Below are positions 1-6,966 of a DNA stretch of 9,115 nucleotides, piece after piece; position 1 is the first letter of the stretch; every line of letters begins with the position of its first letter. The stretch lies in the NCBI GenBank assembly GCA_017646945.1, contig JAGCLN010000212.1, positions 1 to 9,115 on the forward strand. Direction: 5' to 3'. The DNA comes from Clostridia bacterium (lineage in GTDB: Bacteria > Bacillota > Clostridia > Christensenellales > Borkfalkiaceae). The translations under genes and the position numbers were made by a program. Under the pieces are notes generated by a model. The model ran no database searches, had not been told where the DNA came from, and saw nothing but the letters and a program-made list of their open reading frames with translations.

Positions 1-2165
1 CTTGCAAAGTTAACAACAACGTTAGTGTAAGTAGAACCAGCAGAAATATGAGAGAACACACCTCTTGTCGTATAAGTGTTAGCGCTAACGTCAACGAACA
101 CGTTTTCTAAAGTTGCGCCGTAGTTAGTAAAACCAAGAACACCTGATAAACCTTGAGAAGCTAAACCGTCAGTGCTATCGTCAATATTAACGAACGCTAC
201 GTTCTTAATAACACCACCCTTTAAGATAGCATAGAAGAAGCCGTTAGCAGCACCGTAATACATGTCTGATTCTAAGCCGTATACTGCAGCACTGTTAAGC
301 GCTACGGTAGCGTTAGAAATTACGTGGCCACGACCATCGAATAAACCGCCGAAACCAAGTTGTTTTGCAGTAGTGAAAGTTTCGTTATTACCTTTAACGA
401 TGCCAGTAACGTTTTCTTTAATTCTGTTATACATTACGATACCCGTCATATCAACGTCGTTAGCGAGTACGTATGTGTTCAAGTTAGCTTCAATGTTACC
501 ACCGCGACCGATAGTTGAATTTGCAGCGGTAGATGCGATGAAGTAAGGTGCAGTAACGTCAAATGCCATTTGAACGTCAGTTGCAGTCTTTAAAGCTTTG
601 TTTGCAAATAATACTTCTATATAGATAAGTTGGTTAGCGCCATTGATAACGTAAAGGTCTACGTATGCGCCGATGTTTTCATCAACGATTGCTTGGTCGA
701 AGATGAGCTTGTTGTCGTTCCAGCTGAACGCAGAACTGTCAAGAACGGTTTCGCCGAGCATAGCGTCAACGATAAATTCACCGTCGTAAGCTAATTCGTC
801 AATAACTAAAACGTCGTCTTCATCAGAAACGTAAGCGCTGTACGAGTCGTATACGTCACCGCTAACGTCCATTGACCATTTTGCATTGATTGTTAAATCG
901 TTTGCAGGCATCTTAGCGGGGATTTCAGCATCCCAACCTTCGAATACGTAGTTATCTCTTGAAGGATCTTCAACTGCTTCAATATCAGCGTTGTAGTCCT
1001 TAGTGATAACGATATCTGCATCGCCGTTACCTAACTTAATGGTAATGGTGTATTGATTGATAGACCAGTTTGCAGTAATGGTAGTTTCGCCTTCAGGTAA
1101 AGTTGCAGGAATTTCTGCAGACCAACCGGTAAAGGTGTAACCAGTCTTAGCAGGGTCTTCAACCGTAGCAACGTTAACGCCTGAGTAATCGTTGATAACG
1201 ATATTTTGAGCGCCGTTACCGAATACGATAGTTAAAGTACTCTTAAGTCTTGAACCAACGTCTGCAACGGTATCTTCACCTACGTTACAACCGTAATCAC
1301 ACTTAGCGGTCTTAGTACCGTCTGCAGCGTAAGTTGCGTCACCGTTAGGTACGTAGTTAGTGTACTTGTGGTCTTTCTTAGAGCCAACGTCTGCAACGGT
1401 ATCAGTTTCAGTACAACCGTTGTCACAAACAGCAGTCTTAGTACCGTCTGCTAAACAAGTAGCGTTACCGTCTGCAACGTAAGTAGTGAACGAGTGAGAA
1501 AGAGCAGTACCAGCTTTGGTTCTTTGGTCTTCTTCGTTACAACCATCTCTATCACAGATAGCAGTTTCAGTACCGTCTACACCACACTTAGCATCGTTAT
1601 TGTATACGTAGTTAGTGAACGAGTGAGAAAGAGCAGTGCCAGCTTTGGTTCTTTGGTCTTCTTCGTTACAACCATCTCTATCGCAGATAGCGGTTTCAGT
1701 ACCGTCTACACCACACTTCGCGTCATTATTATAAATATAGTTAGTGAAAGAGTGTTGAAGGGCAGAACCAGCTTTTTCTCTGGTATGCGATTCGTTACAA
1801 TCTTCCCTATCGCAAATAGCGGTTTCAGTACCGTTTACGCCACACTTAGCATCGTTATTATAAACGTAATTAGTGTAGCTGTGGTTCAATGCTTCGCCAT
1901 CGGTAGCTTGACAAACGGAACAAGTTTTTGCAGTAGTACAATCTGCATCTACCCAAGTGTGGCCGAGAGCGGGAACGTAAGTGTCAACCACAACGTCACC
2001 ACAGTCACAAGTATGAGTAGTAAAACCTTGCTCAGTACAAGTAGCGGGAGTAACCACGTCTTTATAAGCGTGAGTATGGCTTTCCCCACCACAAGCAGTC
2101 AAACCGAACGTGCAAATTGATGCGAGCATCGTGCAAGTTACAATTGTGAGTAGTTTGTTTTTCAT
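1..2165 (-). CDS. Large repeat-containing surface lipoprotein, C-terminus beyond the left edge
   Basis: The frame is open from ATG at 2165 to the left edge, giving 721 residues without a stop. The start has AGGAGA seven bases upstream (2171-2176). The first 24 residues form a lipoprotein signal peptide with a lipobox LTAC (residues 22-25), so Cys25 is the likely lipidated residue and the protein should sit on the outer face of the membrane. Residues about 29-95 carry Cys/His motifs of the type ATCTEQG..T.TC.C. Residues about 98-305 are five tandem 41-43-residue units, most with three Cys. Residues about 309-432 are two InlB-type (Listeria-Bacteroides) repeats with GYTFTGWSAEIP and NYVFEGWDAEIP cores. 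From about residue 545 the sequence resembles a GLUG-like beta-helix (GGLFDGRGHVISN, GGVIKNVAFVN). Codons are strongly biased to GGT, ACT, GTT, AAC and TAC, unlike clpB nearby, suggesting high expression. The ligand is unknown; an adhesin or surface-binding role is inference. Confidence 0.88.
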   Translation of the reverse strand, partial: MKNKLLTIVTCTMLASICTFGLTACGGESHTHAYKDVVTPATCTEQGFTTHTCDCGDVVVDTYVPALGHTWVDADCTTAKTCSVCQATDGEALNHSYTNYVYNNDAKCGVNGTETAICDREDCNESHTREKAGSALQHSFTNYIYNNDAKCGVDGTETAICDRDGCNEEDQRTKAGTALSHSFTNYVYNNDAKCGVDGTETAICDRDGCNEEDQRTKAGTALSHSFTTYVADGNATCLADGTKTAVCDNGCTETDTVADVGSKKDHKYTNYVPNGDATYAADGTKTAKCDYGCNVGEDTVADVGSRLKSTLTIVFGNGAQNIVINDYSGVNVATVEDPAKTGYTFTGWSAEIPATLPEGETTITANWSINQYTITIKLGNGDADIVITKDYNADIEAVEDPSRDNYVFEGWDAEIPAKMPANDLTINAKWSMDVSGDVYDSYSAYVSDEDDVLVIDELAYDGEFIVDAMLGETVLDSSAFSWNDNKLIFDQAIVDENIGAYVDLYVINGANQLIYIEVLFANKALKTATDVQMAFDVTAPYFIASTAANSTIGRGGNIEANLNTYVLANDVDMTGIVMYNRIKENVTGIVKGNNETFTTAKQLGFGGLFDGRGHVISNATVALNSAAVYGLESDMYYGAANGFFYAILKGGVIKNVAFVNIDDSTDGLASQGLSGVLGFTNYGATLENVFVDVSANTYTTRGVFSHISAGSTYTNVVVNFA
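1237..1872 (-). repeat. Five in-frame tandem coding repeats (129/129/129/126/123 bases)
   Basis: The same phrase recurs at 1237, 1360, 1486, 1615, 1744 and 1873, so the periods are 123, 126, 129, 129 and 129 bases. Each unit encodes a module of the form HSFTNYVYNNDAKC, GVDGTETAIC, DRDGCNEEDQ, RTKAGTAL. The copies at 1486-1614 and 1615-1743 differ at about 10 of 129 bases yet, by my reading, only one residue (Val/Ile), so most changes are silent. The two units furthest along the protein are shorter and more diverged. The unit resembles the Cys/His repeats common in surface proteins of gut Firmicutes; zinc binding or disulfide bonding is possible but not shown. Confidence 0.9.
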
Positions 2166-2217
2166 AACTTTCTCCTTTTTTATTTTAATAAAACTATTAA
2201 AATTTTATTGTAAAGTC

Positions 2218-2246
2218 ATTATATCACACATTTTTCACATTTTCAA
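2218..2246 (-). promoter_or_regulatory. Promoter of the surface lipoprotein gene
   Basis: On the minus strand, TTGAAA (2241-2246) and TATAAT (2218-2223) are separated by 17 bases, with TGA before the -10 giving an extended -10 (TGaTATAAT). Transcription would start near 2211, leaving a leader of about 46 bases. This is a strong housekeeping sigma-type promoter, in keeping with the biased codon use of the gene. Confidence 0.75.
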
Positions 2247-2270
2247 GACCCTTTTTTTAAAAAAGGAAAT

Positions 2271-2296
2271 AAAAAAAGGCGGTATAGATACCACCT
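2271..2296 (-). terminator. Intrinsic terminator of the HNH gene, overlapping its stop codon
   Basis: On the minus strand AGGTGGTAT (2296-2288) pairs with ATACCGCCT (2285-2277) around a two-base loop, with one U-G wobble, and is followed by a run of seven T. On the plus strand the wobble becomes a C/A mismatch, so the hairpin is better formed in the minus-strand transcript. The 5' arm begins inside the TAG stop of the HNH gene. Confidence 0.7.
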
Positions 2297-2729
2297 ATTC
2301 TTTAATATACCTTTCAAGCCAAGTCAAATCGAGCGACCACTCACCTACGGTAGACAGTTCAATGCACTTTTCGTTCGCCCGTTTTAGTTCGCTAATATAC
2401 CCTTGATAATCGCAATTATTAACCTTTTTGAAATGCGCTATCGCGCTGTTTTCATAACCCATAATTTGCGTTCTCCCTATATGAATTACCGAATGACAGG
2501 CGTGGCACACCGCCACCACGTCTTCAAGTTTTTGAACTTGCTTTTCCTTATCGAAAGACCAACGCTCGTGCGCTTCTAACCGCTTTACCAGTCTACCGCA
2601 AATACTGCAACGGTGAGCCGAACGCTCGTACGCGTCTTTTCTTATAAAATCCCACGCGGACTTTGAAAATACCGTTCTTAAATTGTTGTTCCAAGCCCCT
2701 GTCGGCATAACTTCCATTTCTAACTTCAT
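2295..2729 (-). CDS. HNH endonuclease-like protein
   Basis: The 144-residue product has the layout of a small stand-alone HNH (beta-beta-alpha-metal) nuclease. A first zinc knuckle C41-x2-C44 precedes the catalytic-type His in LEAHERW (H54). A second knuckle CHACH (C75, C78) carries H79, followed by H83. The N-terminal WNNNLR and WDFIRKDAY (residues 13-34) match my memory of a recurring HNH subfamily. The family cuts DNA, but this protein's target is unknown; it has no visible partner methylase, toxin or phage genes. The ATG at 2729 has no convincing Shine-Dalgarno, and the predicted promoter would start transcription almost on that ATG, so translation may be leaderless. Met5 (2717) and Met8 (2708) are alternative starts, also poorly served. 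The gene is divergent from the RHH-clpB operon and shares its 117-base control region. Confidence 0.8.
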   Translation of the reverse strand: MKLEMEVMPTGAWNNNLRTVFSKSAWDFIRKDAYERSAHRCSICGRLVKRLEAHERWSFDKEKQVQKLEDVVAVCHACHSVIHIGRTQIMGYENSAIAHFKKVNNCDYQGYISELKRANEKCIELSTVGEWSLDLTWLERYIKE

Positions 2730-2735
2730 ACTTTT

Positions 2736-2764
2736 ATTTTAAACCATTTGTAAAAAAATTGCAA
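2736..2764 (-). promoter_or_regulatory. Candidate promoter of the HNH gene
   Basis: On the minus strand TTGCAA (2759-2764) and TAAAAT (2736-2741) are separated by 17 bases. The -10 ends only six bases before the ATG at 2729, so the predicted transcript would begin at or within a base or two of the start codon. Both hexamers are imperfect and the region is AT-rich, so the call is moderate. Confidence 0.45.
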
Positions 2765-2832
2765 GTGGTAAATTTGTAAACAATATTACATAATTTTATT
2801 GACAAATTATTAAAACGGTGTTACAATTTACA
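2749..2832. promoter_or_regulatory. Cluster of TGTAA/TTACA half-sites, candidate operator
   Basis: Five copies of one 5-mer lie in 84 bases: TGTAA at 2749-2753 and 2775-2779, and TTACA at 2786-2790, 2821-2825 and 2828-2832. Those at 2775 and 2786 form an exact dyad TGTAA-N6-TTACA. The first lies in the spacer of the HNH promoter. The last two straddle the -10 of the RHH-clpB promoter inside GTGT-N8-ACAC (2818-2833). Short repeated half-sites are the usual binding pattern of ribbon-helix-helix dimers, and the next gene encodes such a protein. Binding is inferred, and AT-rich sequence raises the chance background. Confidence 0.4.
2799..2827 (+). promoter_or_regulatory. Promoter of the RHH-clpB operon
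   Basis: TTGACA (2799-2804) and TACAAT (2822-2827) are separated by exactly 17 bases, a near-consensus vegetative promoter. The start point would be near 2834, giving a leader of only about 13 bases that just includes the AGGAG ribosome site at 2836-2840. I see no CtsR heptads (GGTCAAA) and no CIRCE element (TTAGCACTC-N9-GAGTGCTAA) around it. Confidence 0.75.
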
Positions 2833-2846
2833 CAAAGGAGAGAAGT

Positions 2847-3485
2847 ATGAGCAAATCGGTTTACAGTTTACTTTTAAACGATGAAGTAGTAGATTTAATT
2901 GATAAAATGGCAAGAATTAACGGTATGAGCCGTAGCAATATGGTGGAAAAAATTTTGGCGGACGCCGTAACTTACGAAACGCCTGAGATTAGAGCGAACA
3001 CCGTATTTTCGGAAATTGAGAGAATTTTATCGGGTAGCCCAACTATGAGATACCTTGAACAACCAAGTTCGTACATGGCGTCTATCATGAGCGCGCTTTC
3101 TTATCGCTATAACCCTGCTATTCGTTACAGCGTGGAACTTTTCCCCCACTCTTCACACCTTGGGCAGTTAAAAGTTACGCTTAGAACTCAAAACCCTATA
3201 CTTATCGAGCATATGAGCGATTTTTATTCGCTATACACCTTGCTTGAAAAGAAATACTATAACGACAAAGCTCGCCACATTTACGACGGCGCTAAATTTA
3301 CAAGGCTTTTCACGTTCCCAAGCGTAGCGGTAACCACTAAGGAACTTGCAAGTATTTTAACTTCGTTCGTAAGGGATTTCGACGAACTTTTGAGCATTTA
3401 CTTTTCTAACCTTACAAACCCCAACGGTTTTTCAGTAGTTGAAAAACGATTTATAGAACTCAAACGCAATAAAATTATTATTTAG
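2847..3485 (+). CDS. Ribbon-helix-helix (CopG/Arc-type) protein, candidate regulator of clpB
   Basis: The 212-residue protein opens with a clear ribbon-helix-helix fold: a strand at VYSLLLN (residues 5-11), helix A at DEVVDLIDKMARINGM (12-27) and helix B at SRSNMVEKILADAVTY (28-43). RHH proteins bind DNA as dimers through the paired strands. The remaining 170 or so residues have no domain I recognise; they contain a conspicuous YSVELFPHSSHLGQLKV stretch (about 91-107) and a hydrophobic, aromatic C-terminal half, perhaps a sensing or oligomerisation domain. AGGAG (2836-2840) lies six bases before the ATG. The gene ends seven bases before clpB, under one promoter, so the two are almost certainly co-transcribed. 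Control of clpB by this protein is inference from position and from the half-site cluster over the promoter. An alternative is a non-regulatory adaptor or an antitoxin-like protein, but no toxin gene is adjacent. Confidence 0.75.
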   Translation: MSKSVYSLLLNDEVVDLIDKMARINGMSRSNMVEKILADAVTYETPEIRANTVFSEIERILSGSPTMRYLEQPSSYMASIMSALSYRYNPAIRYSVELFPHSSHLGQLKVTLRTQNPILIEHMSDFYSLYTLLEKKYYNDKARHIYDGAKFTRLFTFPSVAVTTKELASILTSFVRDFDELLSIYFSNLTNPNGFSVVEKRFIELKRNKIII

Positions 3486-3492
3486 GTGAATT

Positions 3493-6075
3493 ATGAACGC
3501 AAACAATTTTACTCAAAAATCAATAGAAGCGATAAACGTTGCTAACCGCATTGCAAAAGATAACGGCAATCAGCAAATTACTGCCCTTCACCTTTTAAAA
3601 GCGCTTATTAGCGATAGCGAAGGGTTAACGCAAAAACTTCTTTCTTCAATGAACGCTAACGCCAACGCGTTAGAAAAAGAAATTGATGAAAAGATATCAA
3701 AGTTACCAAAAGTATCGGGCGCGGGCGAAGTTTACGCGTCAAGCGAACTTACTTCCGCTTTTAATTTTGCCGAGAGCAAGGCAAGGGAATTAAAAGACGA
3801 GTTTATTTCCGTTGAGCATCTTTTGTACGGCGTTATAGCAAGCGGTAACAAGGATACTAAAACTATACTTAACGCCTATGGCGTTACTGAAACGGCTTTA
3901 CTCAAAGCGTTGCAAGAAATTAGGGGTAACGTTAGAGTTACTTCCGATAACCCCGAAGCAACTTACGACGTGCTTAATAAATACGGCGTTGACCTTGTTG
4001 AAAAGGCTAAAAAACAACAAATCGACCCCGTTATCGGCAGGGACGAAGAGATTAGAAACGTAATTAGAATTCTTTCAAGAAAGACTAAAAACAACCCCGT
4101 TTTAATAGGTGAAGCAGGCGTTGGTAAAACGGCTATTGCCGAAGGGCTTGCAATCCGTATAATGAAAGGGGACGTTCCCGTTGGGCTTAAAAACAGAAAA
4201 CTTTTCTCGCTCGACATCGGCGCGCTCGTTGCCGGCGCTAAGTACCGCGGTGAGTTTGAAGAAAGGCTCAAAGCCGTGCTTTCGGAAGTTAAAAAATCTA
4301 ACGGCGAAATTATCTTATTTATCGATGAACTTCACACGATAGTCGGCGCGGGTAAAACTGACGGGGCTATGGACGCGGGCAACCTTTTAAAGCCTATGCT
4401 CGCTCGCGGTGAACTTCATTGTATAGGCGCAACCACGCTTGACGAATACCGCAAGTATATCGAAAAAGACCCTGCGCTCGAACGCCGTTTCCAACCCGTT
4501 ATAGTAAACGAGCCGTCCGTTTTGGATACCATTTCAATACTGCGCGGTCTTAAAGATAGATACGAAGTATACCACGGCGTTAAGATTCAAGATAACGCGT
4601 TGATTTCCGCCGCTACCCTATCCGATAGATACATTACCGATAGGTTCTTGCCCGATAAGGCTATCGACCTTGTTGACGAAGCGTGCGCACTTATCAAAAC
4701 TGAAATGAACTCAATGCCCGCCGAAATGGATGACGTTTCAAGAAAGATTATGCAACTTCAAATCGAAGAAGCGGCGCTCAAAAAGGAAACGGATAAACTT
4801 TCAAAAGAAAGGCTTAAAAATATTGAAGACGAACTTTTGTCTTTGCAAGCCGATTACAACGAAATGAAAAAGCGTTGGGAAGAAGAAAAACTCTCTATAA
4901 CCGCATCGTCCGACCTTAGAAAAGAGATTGAAACGCTCAACGCCGAGATTGAAAAGGCAGAAAGAGAATACGACCTTAACAGGGCGGCGGAACTTAAATA
5001 CGGTAAACTTCCCGAACTTAAAAAGAAACTTGAACTTTCAGAAAACGCACCCCAGAAGGAAAACACCCTACTTCGCGATAAGGTTACCGAAGAAGAAATT
5101 TCTAAAATCGTTTCGCGTTGGACGGGCGTTCCCGTTTCCAAACTCGCCCAAGGCGAAAAGGAAAAACTTTTGAACCTTGAAAGCGTTCTTCACGAAAGAG
5201 TTATCGGTCAAGACGAAGCGGTTAAAAAAGTAAGCGAAGCAATTCTTCGTTCAAGAGCAGGTATTCAAGACCCGAATAGACCTATCGGCTCCTTCCTTTT
5301 CTTAGGTCCTACCGGCGTTGGTAAAACGGAACTTGCTAAAACGCTTGCCGAAACGCTGTTTGACGATGAGAAAAATATCGTTCGTATCGATATGAGCGAA
5401 TATATGGAAAAGTTTAGCGTTTCAAGGCTTATCGGCGCTCCCCCGGGATACGTTGGGTTTGAAGACGGCGGTCAACTTACCGAAGCGGTTAGAAGAAGGC
5501 CTTATTCCGTTATCTTGTTCGATGAAATTGAAAAGGCTCACCCCGACGTTTTCAACGTTCTTTTGCAGATTTTAGACGACGGCAGAGTTACCGATTCGCA
5601 AGGCAGAACGGTTGACTTTAAAAACACCGTTATTATCCTTACTTCTAACCTTGGCTCGCCCGTTATTTTAGACGGCATTGACGAGAGCGGCGAAATAACC
5701 GATTTAGCAAAACAACAAGTTGAAAACTTGTTAAAGCAAAGTTTCCGCCCCGAATTTTTGAATAGACTTGACGATATAGTCTTTTATAAACCGCTTACTA
5801 AAACGGAAATTAAAGAGATTGTTAAACTCTTGTTAAAGTCGCTCAAAAAGAGGCTTCTCGATAAGAAATTACACCTTGAAATAACCCCTTACGCAACCGA
5901 TTTTATAATCGAAAACGGCTATGACGGTATCTACGGCGCAAGACCGCTTAAAAGGTTTATTCAATCGAACGTTGAAACGCTTATCGCTAAACGAATTTTG
6001 CGCGGTGATTTTGCTCCCGATAGCACCTTGCTAGTAGATGAAATCGGCGGAGAATTAACGGTTGAAATTAAATAG
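3493..6075 (+). CDS. clpB: ATP-dependent disaggregase ClpB
   Basis: The 860-residue product is a full-length ClpB/Hsp104, the cytoplasmic AAA+ hexamer that works with DnaK to extract and refold aggregated proteins. The N-terminal Clp-N double repeat spans about residues 5-145. The first AAA+ module has Walker A GEAGVGKT (206-213), Walker B ILFIDE (274-279), pore loop KYRG (250-253) and arginine fingers R331-R332. A long coiled-coil middle domain (about 405-525) separates ClpB from ClpA and ClpX. The second module has Walker A GPTGVGKT (605-612), Walker B VILFDE (673-678), pore loop GYVG (652-655), arginine finger R758 and sensor-2 GARPLKR (815-821). No ClpP-docking IGF-type loop is evident, so it should act without ClpP. 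AGGTG overlapping the upstream stop serves the ATG at 3493, suggesting translational coupling to the RHH gene. All key residues are present; there is no sign of damage. Confidence 0.97.
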   Translation: MNANNFTQKSIEAINVANRIAKDNGNQQITALHLLKALISDSEGLTQKLLSSMNANANALEKEIDEKISKLPKVSGAGEVYASSELTSAFNFAESKARELKDEFISVEHLLYGVIASGNKDTKTILNAYGVTETALLKALQEIRGNVRVTSDNPEATYDVLNKYGVDLVEKAKKQQIDPVIGRDEEIRNVIRILSRKTKNNPVLIGEAGVGKTAIAEGLAIRIMKGDVPVGLKNRKLFSLDIGALVAGAKYRGEFEERLKAVLSEVKKSNGEIILFIDELHTIVGAGKTDGAMDAGNLLKPMLARGELHCIGATTLDEYRKYIEKDPALERRFQPVIVNEPSVLDTISILRGLKDRYEVYHGVKIQDNALISAATLSDRYITDRFLPDKAIDLVDEACALIKTEMNSMPAEMDDVSRKIMQLQIEEAALKKETDKLSKERLKNIEDELLSLQADYNEMKKRWEEEKLSITASSDLRKEIETLNAEIEKAEREYDLNRAAELKYGKLPELKKKLELSENAPQKENTLLRDKVTEEEISKIVSRWTGVPVSKLAQGEKEKLLNLESVLHERVIGQDEAVKKVSEAILRSRAGIQDPNRPIGSFLFLGPTGVGKTELAKTLAETLFDDEKNIVRIDMSEYMEKFSVSRLIGAPPGYVGFEDGGQLTEAVRRRPYSVILFDEIEKAHPDVFNVLLQILDDGRVTDSQGRTVDFKNTVIILTSNLGSPVILDGIDESGEITDLAKQQVENLLKQSFRPEFLNRLDDIVFYKPLTKTEIKEIVKLLLKSLKKRLLDKKLHLEITPYATDFIIENGYDGIYGARPLKRFIQSNVETLIAKRILRGDFAPDSTLLVDEIGGELTVEIK

Positions 6076-6088
6076 AAAAAACAAATAG

Positions 6089-6121
6089 AAAAAACAAGCA
6101 CGACACTCGTGCTTGTTTTTT
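6089..6121 (+). terminator. Terminator between convergent clpB and the PAQR gene
   Basis: A perfect 15-base-pair hairpin, arms 6089-6103 and 6107-6121 around a CAC loop, has an A-run on the left and a T-run on the right, so it can stop transcription from both sides. It lies 13 bases after the clpB stop and 28 bases beyond the stop of the minus-strand gene. Just before it, a 13-base unit ending in AAAAAAC is tandemly duplicated (6070-6082 and 6083-6095), the first copy containing the clpB stop codon. Confidence 0.88.
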
Positions 6122-6149
6122 ATATTGCTTGCAAGGTTATTTTCTATAT

Positions 6150-6833
6150 TTAATACAGCGTTAAATAAATTCCTATCCATTGAACTGCAACTCCACCAAG
6201 CACAAACAAGTGCCAAATAAAGTGCGCAACTCTGCCCTTTAACGCAAAGGGAATTATACCTAAACTATAAATTATTCCACCGCCTAAAATAAACGCGACT
6301 AAAATCGGTGCGCCGTTTAACATTCTCGGCAGGAAGAATAGTCCACTCCAACCCATTAAAACGTAGCCGAGTAGATGAAAAATTCTAAACTTGTTAGGAC
6401 CAAACACGCCTATAAAAGTTACTCCAACTGCAATCACTAACCATTGCGCCGTGAAAAAGGCAAAGCCTAAAACGCCTTTAATAAAAATTAACAAAATCGG
6501 CGCGAACGTTGCGCCTATTAGCAAGTAGATTGAAATGTAATCAAATCGGCGAAACAACCTTTTAGTAACAGTTCCATATTTAAACGCGTGGTATAACGAA
6601 CTCATAGTCATAGAAATAAAAATTCCTGCAAAGTATATCCACGCCCCTACCGCTTGATTGAGATTATGCGCCGAGTTTAGCATCATTATTAACACAACCA
6701 CGCCAAACAAGGCGCCTACTCCGTGCGATACTGAATTGCCTATTTCTTCTAAAACGCTACGCTTTGGCGCAAGTAGATTTTTATCTTTCGTAACGGATTT
6801 CCCATTAGAATTTAAGTAACCGCTATACTGCAT
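6150..6833 (-). CDS. Hemolysin III / PAQR-family membrane protein
   Basis: The 227-residue protein is mostly hydrophobic, with about seven membrane segments after a polar N-terminal tail of some 25 residues. It carries the signature metal-site motifs of the HlyIII/PAQR superfamily: E-x2-N-S-x2-H (E30 to H37), SSLYH (78-82), D98 in RRFDYI, and H-x3-H (H204, H208) in the last segment. The conserved Ser, His and Asp residues bind zinc in characterised PAQR receptors, and related enzymes have hydrolase activity; the bacterial proteins, named after a Bacillus cereus hemolysin, have poorly defined roles, so lysis should not be assumed. AGGAGG (6838-6843) lies four bases before the ATG, a slightly short spacing. 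The gene is single, with its own promoter upstream and the bidirectional hairpin at 6089-6121 downstream. Confidence 0.9.
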   Translation of the reverse strand: MQYSGYLNSNGKSVTKDKNLLAPKRSVLEEIGNSVSHGVGALFGVVVLIMMLNSAHNLNQAVGAWIYFAGIFISMTMSSLYHAFKYGTVTKRLFRRFDYISIYLLIGATFAPILLIFIKGVLGFAFFTAQWLVIAVGVTFIGVFGPNKFRIFHLLGYVLMGWSGLFFLPRMLNGAPILVAFILGGGIIYSLGIIPFALKGRVAHFIWHLFVLGGVAVQWIGIYLTLY

Positions 6834-6859
6834 ATTGCCTCCTTATTCGTTACGCTTTT

Positions 6860-6889
6860 ATTTTAACCACTTATTAAAAATTAAATCAA
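6860..6889 (-). promoter_or_regulatory. Candidate promoter of the PAQR gene
   Basis: On the minus strand TTGATT (6884-6889) and TAAAAT (6860-6865) lie 18 bases apart, placing the start near 6852 and giving a leader of roughly 20 bases. The match is fair, and the flanks are AT-rich. Confidence 0.45.
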
Positions 6890-6915
6890 CCTACTATTAA
6901 AATATTAACTCTACC

Positions 6916-6957
6916 AAAAAATAAAAGCGCTCTACCCACGGTAGAGCCGTATTTTTT
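6916..6957 (-). terminator. Second hairpin of a tandem terminator after the sialidase-like gene
   Basis: GCTCTACC (6929-6936) and GGTAGAGC (6940-6947) pair perfectly around a three-base loop. On the minus strand the hairpin is followed by a T-rich tract (TTTTATTTTTT). A-rich and T-rich flanks on both sides could extend the stem across an asymmetric bulge. It lies upstream of the PAQR promoter, so it insulates that gene rather than forming its leader. Confidence 0.65.
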
Positions 6958-6966
6958 GTTATAAAC

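Noticed and set aside
262..546. Plus-strand open frame of 94 codons
   Set aside because: It lies antisense within the lipoprotein gene, has no ribosome site, and its composition follows the codon pattern of the opposite strand.
1237..1872. Regular repeats as a possible CRISPR array
   Set aside because: The units are 123-129 bases, contiguous and in one reading frame, with no short repeat and unique spacer pattern.
1494..2120. Plus-strand open frame of 208 codons with internal repeats
   Set aside because: It is the antisense shadow of the tandem repeats in the lipoprotein gene; its repeats come from the real coding repeats, and it lacks a ribosome site.
2110..2406. Plus-strand open frame of 98 codons
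   Set aside because: It spans the lipoprotein start, that gene's promoter and the end of the HNH gene in antisense, so it cannot be a sensible gene.
2780..2846. CtsR or CIRCE operator upstream of the clpB operon
   Set aside because: I looked for GGTCAAA heptads and for TTAGCACTC with its inverted partner and found neither.
3878..5173. Four other open frames inside clpB on both strands (3878-4063, 3963-4271, 4854-5141, 4928-5173)
   Set aside because: All are alternative-frame shadows of an intact, motif-complete clpB.
6916..6957. A leader riboswitch or attenuator of the PAQR gene
   Set aside because: The hairpin lies upstream of the predicted PAQR promoter and close behind the sialidase stop, so a tandem terminator explains it better.
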